This document shows, one piece after another, positions 1-9,452 of a DNA stretch of 64,000 bases. This DNA comes from JAXGMV01 sp040768445 (GTDB lineage: Bacteria > Chloroflexota > Anaerolineae > Anaerolineales > Anaerolineaceae): NCBI GenBank assembly GCA_040768445.1, contig JAXGMV010000001.1:372001-436000 (forward strand). The letters run 5' to 3'. A program made the position numbers and the translations under genes. Under the pieces are notes generated by a model that was not told the origin of the DNA, searched no databases, and was given only the letters and a program-made list of their open reading frames with translations. Positions within the stretch are counted from its first letter, which is position 1, and each line of letters opens with the position of its first letter.

Positions 1-537
1 GCTCAGTGAACCGGTGAGAAGTACCGGGCCAATGACCGCGAAACCGATCGCCAGTTCATAGCTGATCATCTGGGCTGTGGCGCGCAAACCACCCATGGTG
101 GCATACTTGTTATTGGATGACCAGCCAGCTAATGTGATACCGTAAATGGAAATCGAGGTTACGGTAAGAATATACAGCAAACCAACATTGAGATCAGCCA
201 CATACAGCTTGATCTGACGTCCAAATATTGCAATTTCATCGCCCCATGGAACCACCGCAGTGACCACCAATGCAGGGATGACCGTGATGACCGGGGCGAG
301 GATGAATATGAGTTTGTCGGCTTTATCCGGGATCAATTCTTCCTTAAAGATCAACTTGATGCCATCAGCCACAGGTTGAAGGATGCCAAAAGGACCGGCT
401 CGATTTGGCCCAACACGCACCTGCATGCGCGCCAACACCTTTCGCTCATATAACGTCACATAAGCAAAGCCTGCTGTCATCGTCAGAATCAAGATGATGG
501 ATTTAATCAACCACTCTACAATCAGCCCAAAATCCAT
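1..537 (-). CDS. nuoH: NADH-quinone oxidoreductase subunit H (5' part, cut by window edge)
   Basis: This is the first 179 codons of NuoH, read by hand on the minus strand from the ATG at 537 down to base 1; the rest lies outside the window. NuoH is the membrane subunit that helps form the quinone-binding site at the junction between the hydrophilic arm and the proton-pumping arm of complex I. The translation starts MDFGLIVEWLIKS, has a first membrane helix, then the family hallmark YERKVLARMQVRVGPNRAG and GILQPVADGIKLIFKEE, and later GWSSNNKYA followed by ATAQMISYELA. It lies 51 bases after nuoG and is the eighth gene of the nuo operon. The remaining membrane subunits (nuoI-N) would be expected further along the minus strand, outside the window. 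Confidence 0.95.
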   Translation of the reverse strand, partial: MDFGLIVEWLIKSIILILTMTAGFAYVTLYERKVLARMQVRVGPNRAGPFGILQPVADGIKLIFKEELIPDKADKLIFILAPVITVIPALVVTAVVPWGDEIAIFGRQIKLYVADLNVGLLYILTVTSISIYGITLAGWSSNNKYATMGGLRATAQMISYELAIGFAVIGPVLLTGSLS

Positions 538-588
538 AAAAGACCTCAATCTTCTTTATTTTTACCGGGTTAAAAGCCTGCCCGGATA

Positions 589-3096
589 TTACTCGGTCAG
601 CGGTTCAGAAACAAGTGTTACAGCTTCTGGTTTTGATAATACAGCTGCCTGCGGTCCACAAACCGGAAAGCCAGCACTGCGTGGGATCAACGCCACACGT
701 GCAGGTACCTGCTCATCAATGCATATCCGAGCCAGGTAAGAGCATTTATCCGTTTTGACTCTTACATCACAATCGTTTACAAGTCCAAATTTGGCAGCGG
801 TCTCAGAATCAATTCTCAACTCTGACGCAGCCCAACGCTGTGATAAAAGTTCGGTATGCAAAGCAAGGTTGCCATTGTCATACAGGTTGGTTACCGGTGC
901 CAGCCGTACCATCCCTTCGTCCAATTCCAAAATAGGCGCTGCTTCAACCGGGGTCAACAACACCGGTTGGCCAGACTGGCTGGTTGGCTCCAGTTGGATA
1001 CCTATACCGGTATTATTTTCATAGCTGGTGCCGCCGTAATACAGGTCCTCGCGCCCAATAATTGGCCATTGTTCAACAGGTTCCGAAAGCGCAGCGTATG
1101 TGATTCCTTTGAACGCTGGAACACTGGCTGCCATCTGGTCCATAATCAAAACAGGAGAGCGCCCTTCCATGTCACGGCTGAGCTGGTTGGAAATGTTGGC
1201 AGCAATTTCAAAATCAGGTTTTGTATCAACGCGCGGTGGTACTGCCCTGAAAAAGCGCTGCACACGCCTTTCACCACTGGTGTAGGTACCTTCACGCTCT
1301 GCTGATGCCTGCACAGGCAGGACAAGGTCAGCCAATTTGGTGGTTTCAGTCAGGAAAAGCTCATTTACCACAACAAAACTGGCAGATTTCAAAGCTTCAG
1401 CCAGCACAGGGTCATCCCCTGCCGGGTCAGCGCCTGCAATAAACACCATGCCGGCATGTGACATCAGATTCGCCAGGTCTGCCGCTGGCTTGAAGCCCAT
1501 CTCCCATGCGCCTTGCAGGTTTCCGCTGCTCCAAACACCAATCAATCCATTGTTGGGTTTTCCAACATGCTCTGTTTTGACCAGCGCCCTTGCACACATA
1601 TCAGCCAGTGATTGAGAGCCTTTTAAGCCCAGTCCGTCACTGCCATAGAAAATGATGGCATTCTTTGCCTGCTGAAATGCCTGCACTGCCGCATCCTCTG
1701 AACCAGAGTCCGGTAGAAATGCAGCAATCGCATCGGTTTCGTGGCCATACTCATAACGCACAACATGGGCTGCGTGCTTATCAAGGCGGGTAGCACGTGC
1801 ATTGACAGATATCACCTTCACGCCGCGTTCAGCTGCCTGCTTAACCCTCAGCCACCAAACTGGCGCTTCCTGGTGCAGGTCACAGGCTGCCACAAGAATG
1901 ACATCTCCTGCGCCCATCTGGGCGATATCCGTGCCTTTACCAACACCTACTTTGGCAGTCAGGTCGCCGCCGCCCATGTAGGTGTGCAAAATTGCCTTGC
2001 CGCCCTGTCGGGAGGTGAGCTGGGCAAAGTTGAACAAATCCTCATTGGCAAGCCGGCCACCGACCAGGGTCAACATATCAGCGCCGTAGAAAACCATCTT
2101 ACGGGCGACAATTGAATAGGCATCGTCCCAGGTGATGGGCACCAGATCGTCGTCCACCCGCAGCAGCGGCTGGGTGAGCCGGGCTTTATTTTCGGTGTAG
2201 TGATAAGTAAAACGCCCCTTGTCACACATCCAAATTTCGTTTACCTGCTCATTCTGACGCGGCATCACACGTTTGATTACCATACTGCCGTTGGAACGAG
2301 CTTCACGACGCACGTTGTACACAATGTTACAACCTACCGGACAGTGATTACAGACAGATGGTGAGAAATTCATCTCCCATGGCCTGGCGCCAAAGCGAAA
2401 ATCACGGGTGGTCAGAGCGCCGACCGGGCAGATATCCGTAGTGTTACCGGAAAAGATCGAATCAAAGCCTGGCTCAGAGAAGGACATAATCTCAAGTGAC
2501 CGGCCGCGCTGATAAAACCCGATGACAGGGTCATCCACAATCTCCGATTGGAATCGCACACAGCGGCCGCATTGAATGCAGCGCTCACGGTCCAACATGA
2601 TCAGCTCACCCAAAGGCACATGCTTGGCAAGATGTTTCTTGTCTGCATAATCAAACTGGCTGGTGCCGGGTCCGTGCGCCATAGTCAGGTTCTGCAGAGG
2701 ACATTCACCGCCTTTATCACACACCGGGCAGTCCAATGGATGTGAAGTAAGCAGGAACTCAATCACTTCTCTGCGTGCTTTTTCAACCAGTTCACTGTTT
2801 GTAACCACAACCATACCCTGTGACACAGGAGTGGTGCAGGCAGTTTCCAACTTGGGGCCAAATTTGATAATTGGGTTACCGTTGACATCCAATTGGAACT
2901 TTCCTGTCTCACGATCAACCACCGGCCGGCCGATATCCACCAGACACATGCGGCACATCCCCACAGGCTCCATCTTCGGGTGATAGCAGAATACCGGGAT
3001 GTTATTACCAATTTTCTTTGCAGCATCAACAACCAGGGTGCCAGCTGGCACGCTGACTGCCTGATCATCAATTGTTAGCTCTATCATCGAACCCAT
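589..3096 (-). CDS. nuoG: NADH-quinone oxidoreductase subunit G
   Basis: NuoG is the large iron-sulfur subunit of the NADH-oxidising arm of complex I (835 aa here). The N-terminal ferredoxin-like domain has Cys37, Cys48 and Cys51 (CRMC) for a 2Fe-2S cluster. It is followed by the His/Cys stretch HPLDCPVCDKGGEC and a 4Fe-4S motif RCIQCGRC. A further set, C-x2-C-x3-C-x34-C (starting CNHCPVGC), matches the additional N7-type cluster site known from some bacterial NuoG proteins. The rest is a degenerate molybdopterin-oxidoreductase domain. An in-frame start 52 codons upstream would overlap nuoF. I chose the ATG at 3096 because GGAGGAG stands just in front of it and the conserved ferredoxin domain begins directly after. 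It lies 25 bases after nuoF. Confidence 0.95.
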   Translation of the reverse strand: MGSMIELTIDDQAVSVPAGTLVVDAAKKIGNNIPVFCYHPKMEPVGMCRMCLVDIGRPVVDRETGKFQLDVNGNPIIKFGPKLETACTTPVSQGMVVVTNSELVEKARREVIEFLLTSHPLDCPVCDKGGECPLQNLTMAHGPGTSQFDYADKKHLAKHVPLGELIMLDRERCIQCGRCVRFQSEIVDDPVIGFYQRGRSLEIMSFSEPGFDSIFSGNTTDICPVGALTTRDFRFGARPWEMNFSPSVCNHCPVGCNIVYNVRREARSNGSMVIKRVMPRQNEQVNEIWMCDKGRFTYHYTENKARLTQPLLRVDDDLVPITWDDAYSIVARKMVFYGADMLTLVGGRLANEDLFNFAQLTSRQGGKAILHTYMGGGDLTAKVGVGKGTDIAQMGAGDVILVAACDLHQEAPVWWLRVKQAAERGVKVISVNARATRLDKHAAHVVRYEYGHETDAIAAFLPDSGSEDAAVQAFQQAKNAIIFYGSDGLGLKGSQSLADMCARALVKTEHVGKPNNGLIGVWSSGNLQGAWEMGFKPAADLANLMSHAGMVFIAGADPAGDDPVLAEALKSASFVVVNELFLTETTKLADLVLPVQASAEREGTYTSGERRVQRFFRAVPPRVDTKPDFEIAANISNQLSRDMEGRSPVLIMDQMAASVPAFKGITYAALSEPVEQWPIIGREDLYYGGTSYENNTGIGIQLEPTSQSGQPVLLTPVEAAPILELDEGMVRLAPVTNLYDNGNLALHTELLSQRWAASELRIDSETAAKFGLVNDCDVRVKTDKCSYLARICIDEQVPARVALIPRSAGFPVCGPQAAVLSKPEAVTLVSEPLTE

Positions 3097-3121
3097 AAAA
3101 TGCTCCTCCAGTGCTGCGGGG

Positions 3122-4387
3122 TTATGGTTTGCTGTCAGGTTGTGTGACGAGTGCTTCGTAATCCTGCTTGAAGCGCTCAATGCTTGAGACAACCGACATG
3201 GTGGAAAATTCACCCAGTGCGCACAGGCATTTATTCTGCATCTGCATCGCAACCCGTTTTAACAGTTCAACATCTTCCATACTTGCCTTGCCGGCAGTGA
3301 TTTTTTGGGCAAGCTTGTCCATCCAGTAAGTGCCTTCCCGGCAGGGGGTACACTTGCCGCAGGATTCGTGTTTGAAGAAATTGGCGGTCTTAGCCACGAG
3401 GTCAGCTGCGCTGTAACTCTCATCCACAATAATCACCGAAGCTGATCCGAGTGGGCAGCCTAACGTCATCACCGACTCGTAATCCATCGGTGTATCCAGG
3501 GCTTTATCGTCTGCCGGAATAAGACAAGAAGATGCGCCTGCCGGCATAATGGCTTTGATAGCATTGCCGTTCACAATACCGCCGCCGTGTGTGTAAATCA
3601 GTTCTCTGAAAGTCGCCCCAAGGGGCAGTTCGTAATTACCGGGTTTGTTCACAGCGCCAGACAGGCTGAAGATTTTCATGCCCGGGCTTTTTTCGGTACC
3701 GATTGAGCGATACCAGGCTGCGCCTTTCTCAACAATCAATGAGATGTTGGCAAGTGTCTCCACATTGTTGATTACTGTCGGTTTGGCAAATAAGCCTTCA
3801 ACTGCTGGGAAGGGTGGCCGCAGTCTTGGCTGACCAATCTTGCCTTCCAGTGATTCTAAAAGCGCCGTCTCTTCACCACAGATGTAAGCTCCTGCACCCA
3901 AGTGCGTGAAAAGCTTCAAACTGTAATTTGTACCGAACAGGTCGCTGCCGAGCAAACCCTTCTCTTCAAGCTGGGCGATGCAGGCATCCAGCCATTCAGC
4001 CTGCTGCCAGAACTCACCACGCAGGTAGATGTATGAGAGGTTCGCCTGCACGGCAAAAGATGTGATCATCAAGCCTTCAAGGAACTGGTAAGGGTTTCGC
4101 TCCATCAACTCACGGTCTTTGAAAGTGCCGGGCTCGGATTCATCTGCATTAGCTACCACGTAATGCGGCCAAAGTGTGTTGGGTAAAAAGCTCCATTTAA
4201 CGCCAGTTGGAAAACCAGCGCCGCCGCGCCCGCGCAGACCGGATTCCTTAACCAGATTGATAATGTCCTGTGGTTGTTTGCCGGTAACGGTCTCGCGGAA
4301 TGCTTTAAAGCCGCCGTGCTTGATGTAAACATCAAGCTGATCAATATCAGGTATTTCGTGATGCCTGAGCAAATAATACTGGCTCAT
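3122..4387 (-). CDS. nuoF: NADH-quinone oxidoreductase subunit F
   Basis: NuoF (421 aa, normal length) binds NADH and FMN and is the electron entry site of complex I. The glycine-rich loop GRGGAGFPTG at residues 53-62 and the segment ANADESEPGTFKDRE form the flavin and nucleotide site. ICGEETALLESLEG is also typical. The C-terminal 4Fe-4S cluster ligands are in ESCGKCTPCREGT (Cys343, Cys346, Cys349), with the fourth Cys near residue 389 in CALGE. The ATG overlaps the nuoE stop by four bases (ATGA), which indicates translational coupling. The product acts on the cytoplasmic face with NuoE and NuoG. Confidence 0.96.
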   Translation of the reverse strand: MSQYYLLRHHEIPDIDQLDVYIKHGGFKAFRETVTGKQPQDIINLVKESGLRGRGGAGFPTGVKWSFLPNTLWPHYVVANADESEPGTFKDRELMERNPYQFLEGLMITSFAVQANLSYIYLRGEFWQQAEWLDACIAQLEEKGLLGSDLFGTNYSLKLFTHLGAGAYICGEETALLESLEGKIGQPRLRPPFPAVEGLFAKPTVINNVETLANISLIVEKGAAWYRSIGTEKSPGMKIFSLSGAVNKPGNYELPLGATFRELIYTHGGGIVNGNAIKAIMPAGASSCLIPADDKALDTPMDYESVMTLGCPLGSASVIIVDESYSAADLVAKTANFFKHESCGKCTPCREGTYWMDKLAQKITAGKASMEDVELLKRVAMQMQNKCLCALGEFSTMSVVSSIERFKQDYEALVTQPDSKP

Positions 4388-4917
4388 TGATTATTCTCCT
4401 TCTCCAGTGAGCTGTGTGCAGCGTTCTGCTGGCGCACAGCATCAATGAAAGCCCTGGCATCCTCAATCGTCTGGTTTTCATGATAAGCAATCTTGCCGTC
4501 ACCCTGCACCTGGAACATCGGCGCCTTGTGGCAGGCCGCCAGGCATTTGACTTCTTCAACGGTGAAAAGTTTATCGGCAGTTGTACCGCCAACTTCAACA
4601 CCCAGGTAGTCACATAATTTTTCCAAAAACTTGTCAGCGCCGCGCAGAGCACACGGCAGATCTGTGCAAACCTGTATTCTGTACCTGCCACCTTCTTCAG
4701 CGTGGAAAAGGCTGTAGAAGCCAACCACTGAGGCAACCTCTGTTGAAGAGACGCCTGCCAGCTCGGCAATTTCTTTCACCGACTGTGCCGAGATGTATCC
4801 TTCCTGCCGTTGTGCCAGGAAGAGCAGTGGCATCACCGCTGAACGCTTTGCAGTGTCAGGGTATTTACCCAAAATTTTATCGATCTCTGCCTTGTATTTT
4901 GTTTCAAGATTGTTCAC
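4384..4917 (-). CDS. nuoE: NADH-quinone oxidoreductase subunit E
   Basis: NuoE (177 aa) is the thioredoxin-fold 2Fe-2S subunit that sits beside NuoF in the NADH dehydrogenase module of complex I. The cluster ligands are visible as Cys84-x4-Cys89 (CTDLPC) and Cys125-x3-Cys129 (CLAAC), the usual spacing for this family. The helical N-terminus (PLLFLAQRQEGYIS, then VASVVGFYSLF) is also typical. It overlaps nuoD by four bases at its start and nuoF by four bases at its end, so nuoD, nuoE and nuoF are probably translationally coupled. Confidence 0.95.
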   Translation of the reverse strand: MNNLETKYKAEIDKILGKYPDTAKRSAVMPLLFLAQRQEGYISAQSVKEIAELAGVSSTEVASVVGFYSLFHAEEGGRYRIQVCTDLPCALRGADKFLEKLCDYLGVEVGGTTADKLFTVEEVKCLAACHKAPMFQVQGDGKIAYHENQTIEDARAFIDAVRQQNAAHSSLEKENNQ

Positions 4918-6143
4918 CGGTCTGCATCTCCTAGAACAATGTCAATGCTGGCAATGATTGCCACCACATCCGCTACAAAATGCTTTTTAACAAGCAGCGG
5001 AAGAATTTGTAAATGTGCAAATGAGGGGGTGCGGAAATGGGTGCGGTATGGTTTGGTACCGCCATCGCCTTCCATAAAAACGCCCAGCTCGCCGCGCGGT
5101 GATTCGGTTGCCACGTAGGTAGAACCTGCCGGCGCCGGGTACCCTTCAGTCCACAGCTTGAAATGGTGAATCAAGGCTTCCATACTGCGCCCTATTTCTG
5201 AACGTGGCGGCGGGATGAATTTCCTGTTATTACTGCGTACCGGTCCATAGGGCAGCTTATTAAGCGCCTGTTCAATGATTTTCACCGACTCCCGCATCTC
5301 CTGAACACGTACATGGTAGCGGGCATTCACGTCACTCTCAGTGCGCACAGGCACTGAAAAATCATACTGTTCATAGCCAGAATACGGCTGGTTTTTGCGC
5401 AGGTCGAAATTGATACCTGCCGCACGGGCAATTGGGCCGGTAGCACCCCAGCTGATGGCATCTTCTCTTGACAACACGCCAATATTTTTAGTTCGCTCGA
5501 TGAAAATCTCATTATTTGTCAGGAGCGACTCGTATACATCGATCCTGCCGGGCATAATTGCCAGGAACTCACGCAATGCAGCTTCAAATTCAACCGGCAC
5601 ATCGCGCCAGATACCGCCCGGGCGGATGTAGGTGGTCATCATACGCTGACCTGAGCACATCTCAAAGATATCGAGGATTCGCTCGCGTTCAATCATGGCG
5701 TAAAGGAACACCGACATGGCACCCAGGTCAAGGCCTGACGTGCCCAACCAAAGCAGGTGTGAACTCAACCGCGTCAGCTCAGCCATAATCACCCTGAGCA
5801 CCTGCGCCCGCTCTGGCACGTCAATACCGACGAGGCTTTCAACAGCCAGGGAGTAGGTAAGGTTATTGCCAAGTGAGTTCATGTAATCCAGCCGGTCGGT
5901 CATCACCTCAGCCTGCTGGAATGGTTTTGACTCGCAACTCTTTTCCACACCCGTGTGCAAAAAACCGATATCCGGGATGCAATTGACAACAATTTCACCA
6001 TCAAGTTCTAGCAGCAAACGCAGCACGCCGTGTGTTGAGGGGTGCTGTGGACCCATGTTGAGCAGCATGGTTTCGCCATTTAGCGCTCGCTCTGATACAA
6101 GGTGCTTCAGCTCATTCAACTCAATCTGTATTGTTTCCGTCAT
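4914..6143 (-). CDS. nuoD: NADH-quinone oxidoreductase subunit D
   Basis: NuoD (409 aa) is the 49-kDa-type subunit, related to the large subunit of NiFe hydrogenases, that shapes the quinone-reduction site with NuoB and NuoH. The N-terminal motif NMGPQHPSTHGVLRLLLELDGE is unmistakable. GFLHTGVEKSCESK, MTTYIRPGGIWRD and the C-terminal VIASIDIVLGDADR are also conserved. It is not fused to NuoC, unlike the fused NuoCD of E. coli. It follows nuoC after 70 bases and overlaps nuoE by four. Confidence 0.96.
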   Translation of the reverse strand: MTETIQIELNELKHLVSERALNGETMLLNMGPQHPSTHGVLRLLLELDGEIVVNCIPDIGFLHTGVEKSCESKPFQQAEVMTDRLDYMNSLGNNLTYSLAVESLVGIDVPERAQVLRVIMAELTRLSSHLLWLGTSGLDLGAMSVFLYAMIERERILDIFEMCSGQRMMTTYIRPGGIWRDVPVEFEAALREFLAIMPGRIDVYESLLTNNEIFIERTKNIGVLSREDAISWGATGPIARAAGINFDLRKNQPYSGYEQYDFSVPVRTESDVNARYHVRVQEMRESVKIIEQALNKLPYGPVRSNNRKFIPPPRSEIGRSMEALIHHFKLWTEGYPAPAGSTYVATESPRGELGVFMEGDGGTKPYRTHFRTPSFAHLQILPLLVKKHFVADVVAIIASIDIVLGDADR

Positions 6144-6213
6144 AAACGATACTCCAAAAAACGGCCAGATGTTCTAACAGCAGGTGATCAGCAACCGTTC
6201 TACAACCGGTCGA

Positions 6214-6726
6214 TTATTCCTTCGCATAACTTTTTTTCAGATCAATCTGATCAAAGTTAAATGTGAACTGTACTTCCTCATACCCCAATGGATAGTCTTT
6301 CCTAAGCGGGTGTCCCTGCCAGTCAGCCGGCATGACAATGCGCCGCAGATCTGAGTGACCTTCGAAATGAATTCCAAACAGGTCCCAAACCTCTCTCTCA
6401 TACCAGTTGGCATTTGTATACAACTGTTCAATCGATTCAATCTTTGGTGCATTACCGTTCAAGGGCACCCGAATGGACACCCTTTCCATGGTGGTTAAAG
6501 AATGCAGGTGAACGCACAGGTGAAATCGAGGGGTCTCGTTCGGCCAATAATCGACTGCTGTCAGGTCTGATAGCCGGTTGAAGCCGTGATCCTCCTTGAG
6601 CGCCTTAATACCCTCAACGTACTGCTCAGGATCGAGGTAGATCACCAACTCACTGCCATAAGTTTCTACCCTGGCAGAGAAACGTTGCTTTATCTCTTCA
6701 TAAACTGTCGTTGTTTTCTCGTCCAT
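6214..6726 (-). CDS. nuoC: NADH-quinone oxidoreductase subunit C
   Basis: NuoC (170 aa) is the 30-kDa-type subunit of the connecting module of complex I. Recognisable parts are LTAVDYWPNETPRFHLCVHL in the middle and the C-terminal signature YEREVWDLFGIHFEGHSDLRR followed by DWQGHPLRKDYPLGYE. It carries no cofactor. It lies between nuoB and nuoD on the same strand, with 28 and 70 bases of spacer. Confidence 0.95.
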   Translation of the reverse strand: MDEKTTTVYEEIKQRFSARVETYGSELVIYLDPEQYVEGIKALKEDHGFNRLSDLTAVDYWPNETPRFHLCVHLHSLTTMERVSIRVPLNGNAPKIESIEQLYTNANWYEREVWDLFGIHFEGHSDLRRIVMPADWQGHPLRKDYPLGYEEVQFTFNFDQIDLKKSYAKE

Positions 6727-6754
6727 TTTTCAATGACCTTTGTATGCAGCCAGG

Positions 6755-7237
6755 TTATGACCAGGTTTTTAGTTTTTCATTTTTTACTTTTTCATGCAGT
6801 GACATCACACCGTGCATCAATGCCTCAGGGCGGGGTGGACATCCAGCCACATAGATATCAACCGGCACAATTTCATCAACGCCCTGCACAATCGCATAGT
6901 TGTTGAAGATACCGCCACATGAGGCGCAGTCGCCCATGGCGATAACCCACTTGGGGTCCGGCATTTGGTCATAGAGCTGGCGCAGTACCGGTGCCATCTT
7001 ACGGCTGACACGGCCTGCAACAATCATTAAATCGGATTGGCGCGGGCTTGGCCGGTTTAGCTCCATACCGAAGCGGCTCATGTCAAAATTGGATGCCTGT
7101 GCAGCCATCATCTCAATAGCGCAGCAGGCTAAACCAAACAACATCGGCCACATGGAGTTTGTCCTTGACCAGTTGATGACCTGCTCAAGCGTAGTGGTAA
7201 CTACACCCAGGTTCCCCGCTTTTTGTTCTACTCCCAT
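6755..7237 (-). CDS. nuoB: NADH-quinone oxidoreductase subunit B
   Basis: NuoB (160 aa) carries the terminal 4Fe-4S cluster N2, which passes electrons to quinone. The ligands are the adjacent pair Cys38-Cys39 (GLACCAIEMM), Cys104 (MGDCASCGG) and Cys133 (AGCPPRPEALMHG). The spacings of 65 and 28 intervening residues match those in E. coli NuoB. The start codon lies inside the end of nuoA, with an overlap of ten bases, as in many nuo operons. Confidence 0.96.
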   Translation of the reverse strand: MGVEQKAGNLGVVTTTLEQVINWSRTNSMWPMLFGLACCAIEMMAAQASNFDMSRFGMELNRPSPRQSDLMIVAGRVSRKMAPVLRQLYDQMPDPKWVIAMGDCASCGGIFNNYAIVQGVDEIVPVDIYVAGCPPRPEALMHGVMSLHEKVKNEKLKTWS

Positions 7238-7584
7238 TCAAGAGCTCCTTTTTTCCAGGCATACACGTATGCCACTTCAAGAATTAAAACAAAAATTATC
7301 ATTAAGATTAGGGCCGGCATGCCAAGCTGCCTGAAGGAGACAGCCCATGGCAGGAAGAAAACCACCTCAATATCAAATAGAATGAAAAGCACTGCCACCA
7401 GGTAATAGCGCACGGAAACCCGGCGTGTGCCAGGCCCATAAGGTTTCATACCTGATTCATATGGTAGAGATTTCTTAAGGGTGGGTCTTTTTGGTCCAAA
7501 AATGGTTCCTAGCAGGACCACAATAAAACCCAGAATGACTGCTATGGTAATATGAATGATCAGGGGGAGGTATTCAATTAGCAT
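7228..7584 (-). CDS. nuoA: NADH-quinone oxidoreductase subunit A
   Basis: NuoA (118 aa) is a small membrane subunit with three predicted helices. The conserved loop LPYESGMKPYGPGTRRVSVRYY follows the first helix, and LFILFDIEVVFFLPWAVSF forms the second. It is the first gene of the nuo operon, and the ATG at 7584 follows an AGGA ribosome-binding site. The 193 bases upstream separate it from rpoD and probably hold the operon promoter. Confidence 0.95.
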   Translation of the reverse strand: MLIEYLPLIIHITIAVILGFIVVLLGTIFGPKRPTLKKSLPYESGMKPYGPGTRRVSVRYYLVAVLFILFDIEVVFFLPWAVSFRQLGMPALILMIIFVLILEVAYVYAWKKGALEWE

Positions 7585-7667
7585 AACAAATCCTATCCAA
7601 TTTATTTGATTTTGATTATTTTATCACAGGTTATTTTTTTCTTTCTTAAATAAATACTATGCTGATT

Positions 7668-7673
7668 ATTATA
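7668..7673 (-). promoter_or_regulatory. candidate -10 box for the nuo operon
   Basis: A perfect TATAAT hexamer on the minus strand about 85 bases before the nuoA start, in an AT-rich spacer after rpoD. No good -35 hexamer stands at the expected distance, so this is a weak call. Confidence 0.35.
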
Positions 7674-7777
7674 GTGAAAGGCCGATTTTACTTTTGATTA
7701 CATGTCCTAAACTACCCCTAACAGACATCCATTTTAATAATCATCAGTGCCCAACCAGCCTGCAGAGTAGTGGTATT

Positions 7778-9436
7778 CTACGAGAGGTATTCTCGCAGGT
7801 TGCGGCTGCGGGTCGGGTGCCTGAGTTTTCGCAGCGCTTTGGCTTCTATCTGACGGATGCGCTCGCGGGTGACGCTGAAGTAACGGCTCACTTCCTCAAG
7901 CGTGTGATCCTTGCCGTCGATCAAACCGAAACGCAGTTCCAGTACCTGTCTCTCTCGTTCAGAGAGCACTGCCAGGGCATTCTGCACCTGCTCACGCAGC
8001 ATCTCACGTGCAGCGGCATCCATCGGCTCAAGGGCATCGTCATCTTCAATGAAATCACCCAGCTGGCTGCTGTCTTCATCCCCCACCGGCCGCTCAAGCG
8101 AAACCGGTTCCTCCGCTGACTGCAGAATTCGCTGCACTTTTGCAGTTGCCAAATTCCAGCGGTGGCTCAATTCTGGATCCAATGGCGTGCCAGATTTTAG
8201 TGACTCACGGATCACGGCTGTATCCTCAGGTAAGAGGAAATCTGCCTCGAGCGCCAGCTCATCATTAGTGGGTTCCCTCCCGTACTTTTGAACCAGTGAA
8301 CGCTGAAGCCGCAGCAAACGGGTGATCGCTTCAAATAAATGCACCGGGATGCGTATGGTGCGGGCTTGTTCGGCAATATAGCGCGAGATAGACTGCCTGA
8401 TCCACCAGGTGGCATAAGTGCTGAACTTAAAACCGCGCGTCGGGTCAAATTTGGTCACAGCCCGCAGTAAACCCAGGTTCCCCTCTTGTATCAAATCCAG
8501 GAAGGAGATTCCACGACCCAGGTAACGCTTGGCAATCGACACTACCAGTCGCAAGTTAGCCCGAATAAGTGTCTGGTTTGACTCCTCAGCCCGGCGGTGA
8601 ATGCCTGCCATCTCATCCTGTAGTTCTTCTTCACACGGCAGAAAGCGGTAAAAGGCTTCGGTATTTAATATATTGTCATGCCGGCTGAGGTATTGATCAA
8701 TTTTTTCAGCTGTCTTGCCAGGCAGCAGGTACATGCATAGAAAACCGGCAAAAATATGCCTTGCCAATGCATCCCACTGGCTGTCCTTGCCCCAACGGCC
8801 ATTATCGAGAAAGTTGCGCAAATACGAAGGCATATCGGACTGCCAGGTTATTTTCAGTTCCTGTGCTTCTTTCAAAATCAAGCCGAAATCCGGCAGCTCT
8901 ACAAGGTCCAATTTTCCCGCACTGGTCTTGAAATCCTGCCAGGAAATACCCATATCATCCAGGATGGCTCTAAATAATTTTTTATAGCGTGTCTTATTTT
9001 CAGGGTTAATGTCCAGCACTTTATCGAGCATCATGGCGTAGCGTTCAGCTTCAATCCTGGTGGAAAGGCGAAATTCACTATCCGCATCCAGCAGGCTGAT
9101 CTGTCCGATTTCCTTTAAATAAAGGCGCACCGGGTCTTCAGAAAGTTCAACCGCCATAGTTGGGTCGCCCAGTATCTCAAGCGGATCTTCTACGCTGACG
9201 TCCTGCCATTCTTCTGACTGGATTTCAGCAGGTTCCGCCTCACTGATATCCTGAGATTCGCCTTCTTCATCCTGCAGGAGGATTTCATCCTGGCGCGTCT
9301 CTTCTTCGTCTTCAGCCTTCCGCACTGGCCGGCCGATAACAGGAATCACATCATCAATGTTCTGCCTGTCAGCTTTCTTTCGTATTGGTTTTTCGGATGA
9401 GGAATCCATAGCGTCCTGTGCCATAGCGTTAATCAT
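7778..9436 (-). CDS. rpoD: primary RNA polymerase sigma factor (sigma-70 family)
   Basis: Housekeeping sigma factor of 552 aa. The first 95 residues are acidic and low-complexity. Region 1.2 begins near residue 101 (DPVRLYLKEIGQISLL). Residues of about 130-285 form a long non-conserved insert. Region 2 is textbook (RANLRLVVSIAKRYLGRG, then FKFSTYATWWIRQ and ISRYIAEQARTIRIP at about 291-364). Region 4.2 carries the helix-turn-helix TLEEVSRYFSVTRERIRQIE near residues 510-535, which recognises -35 boxes. Region 1.2 plus the full region 2 argues for a primary rather than an alternative factor. It follows dnaG after 16 bases, the usual dnaG-rpoD pairing. No Shine-Dalgarno is evident, and the ATG at 9424 is an alternative start. 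Confidence 0.94.
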   Translation of the reverse strand: MINAMAQDAMDSSSEKPIRKKADRQNIDDVIPVIGRPVRKAEDEEETRQDEILLQDEEGESQDISEAEPAEIQSEEWQDVSVEDPLEILGDPTMAVELSEDPVRLYLKEIGQISLLDADSEFRLSTRIEAERYAMMLDKVLDINPENKTRYKKLFRAILDDMGISWQDFKTSAGKLDLVELPDFGLILKEAQELKITWQSDMPSYLRNFLDNGRWGKDSQWDALARHIFAGFLCMYLLPGKTAEKIDQYLSRHDNILNTEAFYRFLPCEEELQDEMAGIHRRAEESNQTLIRANLRLVVSIAKRYLGRGISFLDLIQEGNLGLLRAVTKFDPTRGFKFSTYATWWIRQSISRYIAEQARTIRIPVHLFEAITRLLRLQRSLVQKYGREPTNDELALEADFLLPEDTAVIRESLKSGTPLDPELSHRWNLATAKVQRILQSAEEPVSLERPVGDEDSSQLGDFIEDDDALEPMDAAAREMLREQVQNALAVLSERERQVLELRFGLIDGKDHTLEEVSRYFSVTRERIRQIEAKALRKLRHPTRSRNLREYLS

Positions 9437-9452
9437 ATATCAATCTGAATTG

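Noticed and set aside
3097..3252. N-terminal extension of nuoG
   Set aside because: It would overlap nuoF by 131 bases. The ferredoxin domain starts right after the ATG at 3096, which has a strong ribosome-binding site.
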